Below, piece after piece: positions 32,970 to 41,037 of a stretch of 64,000 nucleotides of DNA (position 1 is the first letter of the stretch; each line of letters begins with the position of its first letter). The DNA is from JAWSVE01 sp050633885 (GTDB lineage: Bacteria > Pseudomonadota > Gammaproteobacteria > Pseudomonadales > Cellvibrionaceae). A model generated the notes under the pieces. That model was given only the letters and a program-made list of their open reading frames with translations, was not told the origin of the DNA and did no database searches. The translations under genes and the position numbers were made by a program. Location: the NCBI GenBank assembly GCA_050633885.1, contig JBOEHK010000005.1, positions 310,001-374,000 on the forward strand, in the 5' to 3' direction.

Positions 32970-33308
32970 TTAATTATGGGTGCTAGCGCATGCCACACAC
33001 TGTCGAGTTGTTAAAACCGCTTTTAAACGAGCGACGGGGATGTCGCACCCACATTGAACACACTCGCCTGCATCGTCCGTTTTCAGCCATAAAGCATTTT
33101 TGGTTAGCTGGGCTAGCTCGAGTTTGTGCTCTGAAAGGATCTTCTCGTCCACAGACGCATTAATCGTTAAATCGAGATTGGCGGCAGCGTCACCTGCCTG
33201 ATTCTGCTTTTTGTCCGCGACGGGGTGACTATCAGATAACGCTTTCTGTAAATCACTGATTCGCTGCTCCACTAAAGCTAAAAGCTGAAGTCGATCCTGC
33301 TCAAGCAT
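32970..33308 (-). CDS. DksA/TraR C4-type zinc-finger protein
   Basis: The ATG at 33308 is preferred (GGGA about 10 bases upstream); a GTG at 33323 is an alternative. The product is 112 residues. It is DksA-like: an N-terminal coiled coil (DRLQLLALVEQRISDLQKALSD), an acidic-amide middle, then a four-cysteine finger CVQCGCDIPVARLKAVLTTRQCVAC. Members bind the RNA polymerase secondary channel. A DksA-like factor inside an ectoine operon is unusual; it may tune ect expression to stress. It starts one base after the ectD stop, so it is co-translated. Confidence 0.85.
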   Translation of the reverse strand: MLEQDRLQLLALVEQRISDLQKALSDSHPVADKKQNQAGDAAANLDLTINASVDEKILSEHKLELAQLTKNALWLKTDDAGECVQCGCDIPVARLKAVLTTRQCVACASTHN

Positions 33309-33309
33309 G

Positions 33310-34263
33310 TTATTTATTCCCACTTATTTGGTGTATGGGGCGAATGTTTTGTCTTGTGCAAATATGTTCAGGTCGTGGAGCCTGATTGCAAAATGGATTA
33401 ACAACTTTATTGCTGATAGCGTTATAGACAAAGAAAACATTTGATCTGGAAAACGGTGTGATATTACCGTTAGATCCATGCATCACATTGCAGTCAAATA
33501 CGATCACACTACCGGGCTTACTTTTAGCAGAAACAATCCCTCTTTCTTTAACCAACGTTTTTAGGCAAGTATCAGAAGGAACGCCGTACTCTTGTTTTTT
33601 TAGCGATGCCAGATAGTGGTTGTCTGGAGTTTCCCCTTCGCATACCACATATTGCTTGTGCGAACCCGGAATCAGCATTAATGGGCCATTGTGCTCAAAA
33701 TTTTCCGTCAGTGTTATCGACATGCTCAAGGCTCGCATCCGGGGCATACCATCTTCTACATGCCAGGTTTCAAAGTCTGAATGCCAATAAAACTCTTTTC
33801 CTCTAAAACCTGGCTTGTAGTTGATGCGTGACTGATGAATATAAATGTCATCGTTTAATATAAATTTCGCAAGGTCGGTCAAGCGCTGATCGGATGACAA
33901 GGCTTTAAACAATGAATTGCTTTCGTGAACCCTAAATATCGAGCGCACATCGCCACTGCCTAACTCACTTATGGTTTCTCCAGCCTTTCTAATTTCCGGG
34001 TCGACCATTAATCGCTCTAATTCGCCTTGAAAGCGATTGATCTCCTCACTCGTAAAGACATCATCCAGCACAACAAACCCGTGCTCCTCGTAGTGATCAA
34101 GAAGCGATTGAGCTACAGGAGCAATCTCGCTATTAGCTGCATACACAACAGGGTCTTTCCGTTCAATAAATTGTCGAGTCGAACCTTTTCTCGAAGGGTA
34201 GAGATCATCGTGAGCTTCCCCTTTTAAAGAGGCCTTGGGCCCGGCTAATTCAATTTCATCCAT
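33310..34263 (-). CDS. ectD: Ectoine hydroxylase
   Basis: Protein of 317 residues, Fe(II)/2-oxoglutarate dioxygenase that converts ectoine to 5-hydroxyectoine. The signature strip FYWHSDFETWHVEDGMPRMRA contains the iron ligands His-x-Asp; the distal His is in VMHGSNGN and the 2-oxoglutarate Arg in SRSNVFFVYNA. N-terminal HGFVVLDDVFTSEEI is also typical. Length is normal (about 300). It follows ectC after 4 bases. Confidence 0.95.
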   Translation of the reverse strand: MDEIELAGPKASLKGEAHDDLYPSRKGSTRQFIERKDPVVYAANSEIAPVAQSLLDHYEEHGFVVLDDVFTSEEINRFQGELERLMVDPEIRKAGETISELGSGDVRSIFRVHESNSLFKALSSDQRLTDLAKFILNDDIYIHQSRINYKPGFRGKEFYWHSDFETWHVEDGMPRMRALSMSITLTENFEHNGPLMLIPGSHKQYVVCEGETPDNHYLASLKKQEYGVPSDTCLKTLVKERGIVSAKSKPGSVIVFDCNVMHGSNGNITPFSRSNVFFVYNAISNKVVNPFCNQAPRPEHICTRQNIRPIHQISGNK

Positions 34264-34267
34264 AGCG

Positions 34268-34678
34268 TTAACTTGCGCGCCCTAAACACTCTGCTTCCAG
34301 TTCGTAAGCACCTTCGGCGTTATGCACCTCTTTTCCGTTGAGCGGCGGATTAAAAACACAAGCCATGGTCATTTCTTCAAAGGCACGCAAGACATGTTTG
34401 TCATGCTTATCCAAAATATAAATAGTGCCAGCCTCGATGGGATATTTTTTACCGTCTGAAAGTGTTTCTACCTCACCCTTTCCTGAGATGCAGTACACCG
34501 ATTCTAAGTGGTTCTGATAATGCATTTGAAAATCAGCATCTTTATAGATGGTGGTAATATGAAAGGAAAACCCCATTTGATCATCCTTGAGCAAAAGGCG
34601 TGTACTCTCCCAGTTACCATCAGGGGAAACAATTCTCCGACCAGACTGATTGGCTTCTGCTAATGTTCTAACAATCAT
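34268..34678 (-). CDS. ectC: L-ectoine synthase
   Basis: Protein of 136 residues, a cupin that cyclises N-gamma-acetyl-diaminobutyrate to ectoine. It begins MIVRTLAEANQSGRRIVSPDGNWESTRLLLKDD, with the cupin barrel motifs HYQNHLESVYCISGKGEVET and IEAGTIYILDKHDKHVLRA, and ends in VFNPPLNGKEVH. All are standard EctC features. A 20-bp gap separates it from the 74-residue gene that intervenes between ectB and ectC. Confidence 0.96.
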   Translation of the reverse strand: MIVRTLAEANQSGRRIVSPDGNWESTRLLLKDDQMGFSFHITTIYKDADFQMHYQNHLESVYCISGKGEVETLSDGKKYPIEAGTIYILDKHDKHVLRAFEEMTMACVFNPPLNGKEVHNAEGAYELEAECLGRAS

Positions 34679-34698
34679 GATTTTTTCACCTTATTGAT

Positions 34699-34923
34699 TT
34701 AGCCTACCGTTTCGATAAGCATGTTTTGTTCTGCAGTCAGTGTGGCGATATCGCGGGGCGTAAGAGTAAACTCATCGCCCATCGCCACCCATTTTCGGCG
34801 CGCCTCAGCCATAAGGCGTAAATAGCCCATGCCAAGCACGCAGCGATAGCGAGTCGCAACCTTAGGCTTAGGTAGAAGTTTTCGCTGGCCTGACCAAATA
34901 CGTATTTGTTGCTTTTCTGACAT
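34699..34923 (-). CDS. 74-residue unknown protein between ectB and ectC
   Basis: Small basic protein: IRIWSGQRKLLPKPKVATRYRCVLG, then a helix LRLMAEARRKWVAMGDEF and TLTPRDIATLTAEQNMLIE. It fills the space between ectB and ectC almost exactly (17 and 20 bp gaps), which supports a real gene; most ectABC operons have no such insertion. The ribosome site is weak (GGGG). No family recognised, no signal peptide or membrane helix. A role in EctB or EctC function is conceivable only by position. Confidence 0.65.
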   Translation of the reverse strand: MSEKQQIRIWSGQRKLLPKPKVATRYRCVLGMGYLRLMAEARRKWVAMGDEFTLTPRDIATLTAEQNMLIETVG

Positions 34924-34940
34924 GGCCCCAAACAGTATGC

Positions 34941-36236
34941 TTAGGCGCTCTGGAAATACTGTATTTCTTCAGGAATTTCATCCACTTTGGCGCAAACCTC
35001 TTTTACCGCTGACTCCACGATATCGATCCCTTTCTTTAAGTTCTCATCACTGATAACTAAAGGGCATAAAAATTTCACAACGTGATCGTCTGCGCCGCTT
35101 GTTTCAATAATCAAACCTTTTTTAAAGGCAGCACTGGTAATCTTTCCTGCAATTTCACCATTCACGCAGTTAATGCCTCGGAACATACCGCGCCCTTTAG
35201 CGGTGAAATTTCCTTCGCCATATTGCTCAACAATCTGATCAAGACGGTCGGAGATGTATTGCCCTTTACGTTTAATGTCGTTTGAGAAAATGTCGTCCGA
35301 CCAATAATGATCGAGCGCCGCTTTTGCGGTTACAAAGGCCAAGTTATTTCCTCGGAAGGTACCGTTATGCTCACCAGGCTTCCATTGATCAAGCTCGGGC
35401 TTCATCAGCACAACAGCAAAAGGTAAACCGTAACCACCTAGGGATTTTGATAAGGTGATAATGTCTGGCTCAATGCCGGCTTCCTCAAAGCTGAAATAAT
35501 CGCCAGTGCGTCCACAACCCGCTTGAATATCGTCAACAATCAGCAATAGACCATGCTTTTTGCAGACGCTTTGTAGGTTTTGCAACCATTCAATTCGTGC
35601 CGCATTAATGCCGCCTTCCCCTTGAACGGTTTCCACAATCACAGCAGCAGGTGAATTAATGCCGCTGCTCGAGTCGGACAATAATTTATCGAGGTACTCT
35701 GTTGTATCAATCTCTTCCCCCAAATAACCGTCATAAGGCATACGGTGCGTGCCACTAAGACTCACACCCGCAGCGTCGCGATGATGAGAGTTTCCTGTTG
35801 CCGCTAACGAACCAAGACTCACACCATGAAAACCATTAGTAAAGGTCACGATATTTTGTTGACCCGTTACGTTACGCGCGATTTTCATCGCGGCCTCAAC
35901 AGCATTGGTTCCGGTTGGCCCTGTGAATTGCACCATGTATTCCATGTTACGCGGCTTAAGGATCTTGTCATTAAAGGCCTGCAAAAACTCACCTTTGGCC
36001 TTGGTATGCATATCCAAACCGTGGGTTATCCCATCATTTTGAATATAGGCGAGCAGGGTGTCTTTGAAATGGGGGTTGTTATGCCCGTAATTTAGCGTTC
36101 CGGCGCCTGCCAAAAAGTCTAAATACTCATTACCTTCTTCGTCCCACATAAGTTCGCCTTTCGCGCGATTAAATATACGTGGGAACGAGCGGGCATAGCT
36201 CTGCACTTCCGATTCAATTTCGTCAAAAATCTTCAT
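34941..36236 (-). CDS. ectB: Diaminobutyrate-2-oxoglutarate transaminase
   Basis: Protein of 431 residues, class III PLP aminotransferase that makes L-2,4-diaminobutyrate from aspartate semialdehyde. Visible: MKIFDEIESEVQSYARSFP N-terminus typical of EctB, DFLAGAGTLNYGHNNP, TGPTGTNAVEAAMKIAR, VDDIQAGCGRTG, and the PLP-lysine loop LSKSLGGYGLPFAVVL. Length and motifs are intact. It lies 14 bp after ectA. Confidence 0.96.
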   Translation of the reverse strand: MKIFDEIESEVQSYARSFPRIFNRAKGELMWDEEGNEYLDFLAGAGTLNYGHNNPHFKDTLLAYIQNDGITHGLDMHTKAKGEFLQAFNDKILKPRNMEYMVQFTGPTGTNAVEAAMKIARNVTGQQNIVTFTNGFHGVSLGSLAATGNSHHRDAAGVSLSGTHRMPYDGYLGEEIDTTEYLDKLLSDSSSGINSPAAVIVETVQGEGGINAARIEWLQNLQSVCKKHGLLLIVDDIQAGCGRTGDYFSFEEAGIEPDIITLSKSLGGYGLPFAVVLMKPELDQWKPGEHNGTFRGNNLAFVTAKAALDHYWSDDIFSNDIKRKGQYISDRLDQIVEQYGEGNFTAKGRGMFRGINCVNGEIAGKITSAAFKKGLIIETSGADDHVVKFLCPLVISDENLKKGIDIVESAVKEVCAKVDEIPEEIQYFQSA

Positions 36237-36250
36237 TATTTACTCTTAAA

Positions 36251-36754
36251 TTAGGGGGTGAATGTGAAGGGGCCGATCCGGACAAGCAACTCTGATGCAT
36301 GCTGCCCTGCAAAATGCTTACTTTTATCCATCCATTCGGAAGATCGAAAAACAGCATCATTTTTCTGTGCAAAACGCTTAAACAACTCCCAAGAGAGCTG
36401 GTTGTCTTCAGTGATTGTGGTCTCCAGATATTCAAAGTGGCTATTGCAGGAGCGACTGAGGATGTGTGCCAGCATTTTTGAAGCTAAGCCACGACCTCTC
36501 GCGTTTTCGGAGACTGCTACCTGCCATATAAACAGCGTGCTTGGCTTATCGAGAAGAGGATAGCCAGAGATGAATCCCACCAAGCTATCACCTTCAAAAG
36601 CGGCAACCGATGTGCTGGCAAAATGGCTGCACTGCAGTAGATTGCAGTAGCTCGAATTGGTATCCAAGGGAGGACAATTTGAGATAAGCCTAAAGACATC
36701 AATTCCGTCCTCAAGCTTGGGCAACCTTAGCAAAATACCATCATAATCAGACAA
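36251..36754 (-). CDS. ectA: L-2,4-diaminobutyrate acetyltransferase
   Basis: Protein of 167 residues, a GNAT acetyltransferase. EctA-type features: VFRLISNCPPLDTNSSYCNLL at the N-terminus, FIWQVAVSENARGRGLASKML as the acetyl-CoA binding A motif, and YLETTITEDNQLSWELFKRFA. It is the first gene of the leftward ect unit. Its promoter must lie in 36755-36946, which it shares with the divergent cheW-ectR pair and which contains a 15-base palindrome. Confidence 0.95.
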   Translation of the reverse strand: MSDYDGILLRLPKLEDGIDVFRLISNCPPLDTNSSYCNLLQCSHFASTSVAAFEGDSLVGFISGYPLLDKPSTLFIWQVAVSENARGRGLASKMLAHILSRSCNSHFEYLETTITEDNQLSWELFKRFAQKNDAVFRSSEWMDKSKHFAGQHASELLVRIGPFTFTP

Positions 36755-36946
36755 AATATCTCCAAAAAATATATTTATTACATAGATAACTAAGCATATT
36801 CTCCTCTAAAACCCTCTCTTAAATACCGTATAATCTAGGGAATGGTCGAAAAATCAGCTAAACATTGTTTAGAACCCTAAATATAGTACACTAAAGTTTA
36901 TTGTTTCTCCAGCCAATAACCCAACCACTCAAGATCGAGGTGCGCA
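36755..36946. promoter_or_regulatory. ect / cheW-ectR divergent promoter region with palindrome
   Basis: AT-rich intergenic region of 192 bp. A perfect palindrome CTAAACATTGTTTAG lies at 36858-36872. TATAAT is at 36829-36834 on the plus strand. EctR is a MarR-type repressor known to bind an inverted repeat in ect promoters, so the palindrome is a candidate operator. The exact promoters could not be assigned by eye. Confidence 0.5.
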
Positions 36947-37375
36947 TTGACGGACAACCAGTGGATAAGCTTTTCTGTAGAAGGTGAGATGTATGCACAC
37001 GACATAAAAGCGATAAAAGAGATTATTCCGTACAGCGATCCCGCCCCTGTCCCTGGCGCTCCTGAGCATATCGAGGGCATTCTTAATGTGAGAGGAACCA
37101 TTGTGTCGATTTTGTCTGCACGCCTACTGTTTAACTTAAGCCCACAACCAGATCGCAATAATGCAAAGATCATTATTTTGGAGAAAGACCACGCGGTGGT
37201 AGGCATTAGCGTTGATTCTGTAGGGGAAATCATCAACTTCGCCCCCAATGAAGCCGAGTGGACAAATACAACCAGCGAGGAATCACATATTAAAGGCACG
37301 CTTCAACAGGAAGGCCAGCTCTACATCTTGGCCGACTTTATGGGTCTGAAAAGCGACGAGGAAAAATATGCTTAG
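36947..37375 (+). CDS. Solitary CheW-like protein
   Basis: Protein of 142 residues forming a complete CheW domain: WISFSVEGEMYAHDIKAIKEII, PAPVPGAPEHIEGILNVRGTIVSILSARLLF, IIILEKDHAVVGISVDSVGEII, and KGTLQQEGQLYILADFMGL. CheW couples chemoreceptors to the CheA kinase. No receptor, cheA or cheY lies nearby. Its stop overlaps the ectR frame start (ATGCTTAG), so it is co-expressed with the ectoine regulator. The meaning of that link is unknown. Confidence 0.88.
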   Translation: MTDNQWISFSVEGEMYAHDIKAIKEIIPYSDPAPVPGAPEHIEGILNVRGTIVSILSARLLFNLSPQPDRNNAKIIILEKDHAVVGISVDSVGEIINFAPNEAEWTNTTSEESHIKGTLQQEGQLYILADFMGLKSDEEKYA

Positions 37376-37955
37376 TGCTCTAAATAAACCTCATTATAAT
37401 GTGCTTATCGGTACAACCGCTTTCGAGAAATTTATGAGTAATATTGAAGAAGTATTAATTGCGATGCGTCGCGTCATCAGAGCGACTGACTTACACTCTA
37501 GGCATCTAGCCAAAACAACAGGTTTAACTGCACCGCAGATATTGTTGTTACAGACGATACGAGATAAAGGCGAAATAACCATTGGAGAGCTTGCCAGCGA
37601 GATGAGCTTGAGCCAAGCTACTGTGACCAGCATATTAGACCGCTTAGAAAAGCGCGAGCTTGTATATAGAGAGCGCTCCAAAGAGGATAAGCGTAAAGTG
37701 CATGCCTACCTCACAGACCATGCATCTGAAACGCTAAAAGACGCCCCAATCCCTCTACAGGATCAATTCACTAGGCAATTTGGAGACCTTCAAGAGTGGG
37801 AGCAAACGATGATCATATCCTCCTTGCAACGCCTAGCCCATATGATGGATGCTCAGCACATTGATGCATCTCCGGTACTGGATGTTGGGCTTCTTGACCG
37901 ACAGAGTACCCAGCTAGAAAGCCCCGATGGATTTCCAGATCAACAAGAAAACTAA
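37368..37955 (+). CDS. ectR: MarR-family ectoine regulator
   Basis: Protein of 195 residues, or 172 if read from the ATG at 37437, which better fits EctR N-termini (MSNIEEVLIAMRRVIRATDLHSRHL). The winged helix is GLTAPQILLLQTIRDKGEITIGELASEMSLSQATVTSILDRLEKRELVYRERS. EctR1 represses ect genes at low salinity. Divergent position relative to ectA and coupling to cheW support the call. The 3' end is 4 bp from a convergent AlpA-like gene. Confidence 0.9.
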   Translation: MLSALNKPHYNVLIGTTAFEKFMSNIEEVLIAMRRVIRATDLHSRHLAKTTGLTAPQILLLQTIRDKGEITIGELASEMSLSQATVTSILDRLEKRELVYRERSKEDKRKVHAYLTDHASETLKDAPIPLQDQFTRQFGDLQEWEQTMIISSLQRLAHMMDAQHIDASPVLDVGLLDRQSTQLESPDGFPDQQEN

Positions 37956-37959
37956 TAAT

Positions 37960-38163
37960 CTATCCATCAGCTATTGAAGTAGAAGTCGACTGCCTCAAGC
38001 AGTTGGCTTCATAGGCCTCAATATCCTTCTCCCGATACATAACTCGCCCCTGCAGCTTCAAATACCTGGGGCCAATGCCTTCAGAACGCCACCGCTCTAA
38101 AGTCGCTTCACTCACGCCCCAGCGATTCGCCAGCTGCCTCTGATTCATGTGTATTACCGTCAT
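37960..38163 (-). CDS. AlpA/MerR-like HTH protein, paralog of the 14.8-kb gene
   Basis: Protein of 67 residues with AGGAG 5 bases before the ATG. From MNQRQLANRWGVSEATLERW through SEGIGP and LKLQGRVMYR it is nearly identical to the product of 14775-14984, with divergence only in the C-terminal third; the DNA is similar but clearly diverged. Two TTAGG words lie upstream (38233, 38243). No phage replication genes follow it; it ends 4 bp from ectR, so it looks like an orphan or relic of an element end. Confidence 0.85.
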   Translation of the reverse strand: MTVIHMNQRQLANRWGVSEATLERWRSEGIGPRYLKLQGRVMYREKDIEAYEANCLRQSTSTSIADG

Positions 38164-38372
38164 AAAAACTCCTGTGTTGGACTATTTGGTAACCACCATG
38201 AACGCTCAAAACTACGGATCAAATCAAGCTAATTAGGGCTGGTTAGGGGCACAAATATCGATAGCTAATCGCAGGTATTTAATGGACTTGTTCGGTTGCG
38301 AGTTAGGGAACTGAACCCGCGTCCCGTCCCACCACCATATAAGGGTTTTAAGAGAACTCAGAACAACCACTA

Positions 38373-38406
38373 AAGCCTGTAAATTCAACGATTTACGGGC
38401 TTTTTT
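38373..38406 (+). terminator. Rho-independent terminator
   Basis: A 12-bp stem with one G:T pair, AAGCCTGTAAAT and ATTTACGGGCTT, with a 6-base loop, followed by a T6 run, on the plus strand. No rightward gene ends nearby, so it may have served a gene now lost or replaced at the island border. Confidence 0.8.
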
Positions 38407-38446
38407 GTGCCTACAAGGTTCTAAGAGGTATCATCAAATCTTACTT

Positions 38447-38500
38447 TTTTAGTAGTACCGTTAGTAGTACCATAGCGATACTACTAAAAGCGGTACTACT
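38447..38500. repeat. Left island repeat: AGTAGTACC arm-type sites
   Basis: AGTAGTACC occurs at 38451 and 38463 (12 bp apart), and inverted copies at 38479-38485 (TACTACT) and 38492-38500 (GGTACTACT). Four T's precede the first copy. The first 25 bases recur at 51982-52006 with two mismatches. They abut the integrase start, where arm-type binding sites or attL are expected. Confidence 0.65.
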
Positions 38501-38503
38501 AAA

Positions 38504-39751
38504 ATGGCCAGAATTACTAAACCTTTAACCAATACCGAAGTTAAACAAGCTAAACCAAAAGAGAAGGTTTACACATTGTCAGACGGTGGCGGTTTACAGC
38601 TTCGAGTTAAACCCAACGGCTCAAAACTATGGCTGTTTGATTACCTTCGGCCATTCACTAAAGTCCGCACCAGCCTAAGCTTTGGTAGCTACCCTGAACT
38701 ATCCATAGCAGCCGCTCGAAAGAAACGCGACGAATCAAAAACATTGTTAGCCAATGATATTGACCCCAAAGATCATCGAGACGAAAACGACCGCGCTAAT
38801 GAAACTGCACACAACAACACACTGATGTTTATTGCTGCGCAATGGCTAGAAGTCAAAAAAAGTAAGGTTAGTGATAATCATGCGTTAGATACATGGCGAT
38901 CATTAGAGGGGCACATTTTCCCCAGCCTCGGCAAAGTTCCTATCCATAAAATTACCGCAACGAAAACCATCGAAGTTATAAAACCGATTGCAGCGAAAGG
39001 CGCGCTAGAAACCGTTAAACGTTTATGCCAACGCCTAAACGAAATCATGGTGTTTGCTGTTAACACAGGACTGATCAACTCCAATCCTTTAGCCGGTATT
39101 CAAAAAGCTTTTCCATCGCCTGTAAAACAACATTTACCCACATTAAAACCTAACGAACTACCCACGTTAATGACTGCCCTTTCAATGGCTAGCATTAAAC
39201 TAACCACGCGCTGCTTAATTGAATGGCAATTGCACACAATGGTAAGACCGAGTGAGGCTGCTGGTACCAAATGGGATGAAATAGATTTTGATAATAAGCT
39301 GTGGAATATATCCGCAGAGCGCATGAAAAAGAAAAAGCCGCATAGCGTTCCATTATCAACACAAAGTTTAGCCCTCTTAGAAGTGATGAAACCGATTAGC
39401 AGTCGAAGTGATTTTGTATTTCCATCCGACAGAAATTTTAGAACGCACACAAACGCACAAACCGCCAATACCGCATTAAAGCGAATGGGATTTGAAAAAC
39501 AATTAGTGGCGCATGGCTTAAGAGCGCTAGCCAGTACCACGCTGAATGAACAAGGCTTTGACTCAGATATTGTGGAAGCTGCACTAGCTCACGTAAGTGA
39601 CAATGAAGTTAGAAATGCTTACAACCGTGCCGAATATATTCAACGCCGCATTCCAATGATGAGTTGGTGGAGTGAACACATTGAAAAAGCAGCAACGGGT
39701 AATATGAGCCTTACAGGAAGAAAAACATTAGAAGTTGTAAAAGCGAGTTAA
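38504..39751 (+). CDS. int: Tyrosine integrase, DUF4102/P4 type
   Basis: Protein of 415 residues with the DUF4102 N-terminal domain (LTNTEVKQAKPKEKVYTLSDGGGLQLRVKPNGSKLWLFDYL) and GSYPELSIAAARKKRDE. The core domain has MVRPSEAAGTKWDEIDF (catalytic Arg), HGLRALASTTLNEQGF (His-x-x-Arg), LAHV and the tyrosine in RNAYNRAEY. P4-type integrases carry genomic islands into tRNA or similar genes and lie at one end of the element. Here it is at the left end of the 38.4-52.0 kb island, with the AGTAGTACC repeats immediately upstream. Confidence 0.94.
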   Translation: MARITKPLTNTEVKQAKPKEKVYTLSDGGGLQLRVKPNGSKLWLFDYLRPFTKVRTSLSFGSYPELSIAAARKKRDESKTLLANDIDPKDHRDENDRANETAHNNTLMFIAAQWLEVKKSKVSDNHALDTWRSLEGHIFPSLGKVPIHKITATKTIEVIKPIAAKGALETVKRLCQRLNEIMVFAVNTGLINSNPLAGIQKAFPSPVKQHLPTLKPNELPTLMTALSMASIKLTTRCLIEWQLHTMVRPSEAAGTKWDEIDFDNKLWNISAERMKKKKPHSVPLSTQSLALLEVMKPISSRSDFVFPSDRNFRTHTNAQTANTALKRMGFEKQLVAHGLRALASTTLNEQGFDSDIVEAALAHVSDNEVRNAYNRAEYIQRRIPMMSWWSEHIEKAATGNMSLTGRKTLEVVKAS

Positions 39752-39781
39752 TCTGTTTTTTAAGCTTATTTCTTTTTTATA

Positions 39782-40357
39782 TCATGCAATAGAAAATTTG
39801 CGGGCACCATCCTCAAACGCTTGCGGCTCTTCAGATACAAATCTTATACCCTTCAATCCGAAATCTTCGATTAGTTTTTTCAGTTTGTCTGTGCAATAGA
39901 GGCCCAATCCCAGCCGGTGCAAACACTTAAAAACATATTTGTTCGACACACTATACGAATCAAACACCACTTGGTTTTCAGTTGTTTTTTCAGGTATCGC
40001 CTCTGCGGTTGTTATGCAATTTAGAATTTTCCATTCTGCACCATCAATCCAGATCGACAAAAACTCTCCGTAAGCTTTCAACTCCTCATAAAGATAACGG
40101 TAAGCATCGGGAGAGAGAATTAAACATGTATTACGCCATACGCTAACATCCGGAATCTTACGCTTTTCACCTTCAATTTCATAAAAGCCCGTCGCCATTT
40201 TCGGCCAAAAACTTGCCAAAGAAAGATTCAACTCGTCAAAGCTATTAGCGTCCTGATAAGAAAACTCTTCAGGAAAAGAATCTATAAAATCATTTGCCTC
40301 AAGGTCTAGCTCATTATAATTATCGTAGTCGGGCCGAATTGCATAAACAGTATTCAT
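39782..40357 (-). CDS. Putative immunity protein for the AHH toxin (Imm11/DUF1629-like)
   Basis: Protein of 191 residues starting MNTVYAIRPDYDNYNELDL. This start, RPDYD, with later FYEIEGEKRKIPDVSVW, CLILSPDAYRYLYEEL and a closing LIEDFGLKGIRFVS, looks like the DUF1629 (Imm11) family of immunity proteins. The ATG overlaps the stop of the AHH nuclease gene by one base, the classical toxin-then-immunity arrangement. The assignment by family is tentative; by context it is strong. Confidence 0.68.
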   Translation of the reverse strand: MNTVYAIRPDYDNYNELDLEANDFIDSFPEEFSYQDANSFDELNLSLASFWPKMATGFYEIEGEKRKIPDVSVWRNTCLILSPDAYRYLYEELKAYGEFLSIWIDGAEWKILNCITTAEAIPEKTTENQVVFDSYSVSNKYVFKCLHRLGLGLYCTDKLKKLIEDFGLKGIRFVSEEPQAFEDGARKFSIA

Positions 40358-41037
40358 TACGCGCGCCTCTTGTAAGGGAACTTATTTTGCTCCAAAGCCT
40401 TTCCAATAAGCCGGAGCTGCATGCGTATTTGCTGTTCATTTCTAGACATGAATATTCTCTCAGCAACTTTCTCTTCATATTCGTTGGTGTGATATTGCTT
40501 ATGCGCCATCGAGTCGGGCATAGCCCAATTAGGTGTATCGGCTTTTGTCATTGGCAACCAAACACCATTATCAGGATCGTTAATTCTAATACCTTGAATG
40601 TGCATACGCACTCTCACTTGATTGGTACGCGCAATCCGACCTTTTCCGAGGACGATGTGATGCGCTGAATGACGCTGTGAAGGCTTGGGGCGACACGCCG
40701 CCTTTAGCATGCCCTCCAAATTTTGAGTAGGGTGATGGCGCTCCGCAAGTAATGCAGCCTGCTTTTTTTGAACTTCGGAACGCGTACCAACTGTCGCCTG
40801 ACGCCCTTCTTCTTGATAGGCGTCTAGTTTGGTTTGAATATCCGCAAGCACCATTGCGTTAACCCGCTGGTTTTCTAAATGTTCTTGAATGACCTTCAGC
40901 TCTTTTTGTCGAGCGTCACGTACATCTTGTGGCGCTTTATCTAGGCTGTTTTTTTGATCAAAATACTTACAGGCTAGGGTATCGTAATTATCGATAGCTT
41001 GATCGAGGAGGTTTTTCGGGGTTGGGTTACATTCCAT
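40357..41037 (-). CDS. AHH-type nuclease toxin
   Basis: Read from the ATG at 41037 (AAGGA 10 bases upstream) the product is 226 residues. The C-terminal half has SQRHSAHHIVLGKGRIARTN, the A-H-H motif of the AHH nuclease family (HNH superfold), followed by GIRINDPDNGVWLPM and the His of YHTNEYEEKVAERIF. The N-terminal half is a charged helical linker (DARQKELKVIQEHLENQR). No Rhs, PAAR, VgrG or signal peptide is present, so it is an orphan toxin domain, not a complete secreted effector. Confidence 0.82.
   Translation of the reverse strand: MECNPTPKNLLDQAIDNYDTLACKYFDQKNSLDKAPQDVRDARQKELKVIQEHLENQRVNAMVLADIQTKLDAYQEEGRQATVGTRSEVQKKQAALLAERHHPTQNLEGMLKAACRPKPSQRHSAHHIVLGKGRIARTNQVRVRMHIQGIRINDPDNGVWLPMTKADTPNWAMPDSMAHKQYHTNEYEEKVAERIFMSRNEQQIRMQLRLIGKALEQNKFPYKRRA

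Larger units (their letters stand above)
38164..38503. other. Intergenic region: left border of the integrative island
   Basis: No gene of its own. In order it holds the promoter side of the AlpA-like gene with TTAGG words, a segment with GGGAACTGAACCCGCGTCC (38306-38324) that resembles the complement of a tmRNA T arm, the terminator at 38373-38406, and the AGTAGTACC repeat array directly before the integrase ATG. Confidence 0.5.

Noticed and set aside
38306..38331. Possible tRNA/tmRNA 3' end (T-arm-like word and CCACCACCA) at the left island border, and GTTCAGCTCCCGCC at 52059
   Set aside because: The T-arm-like words are on opposite strands, no matching 5' acceptor strand is found within tRNA distance, and the T loop has G where A58 is expected. 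Too weak to call an RNA gene or att site.
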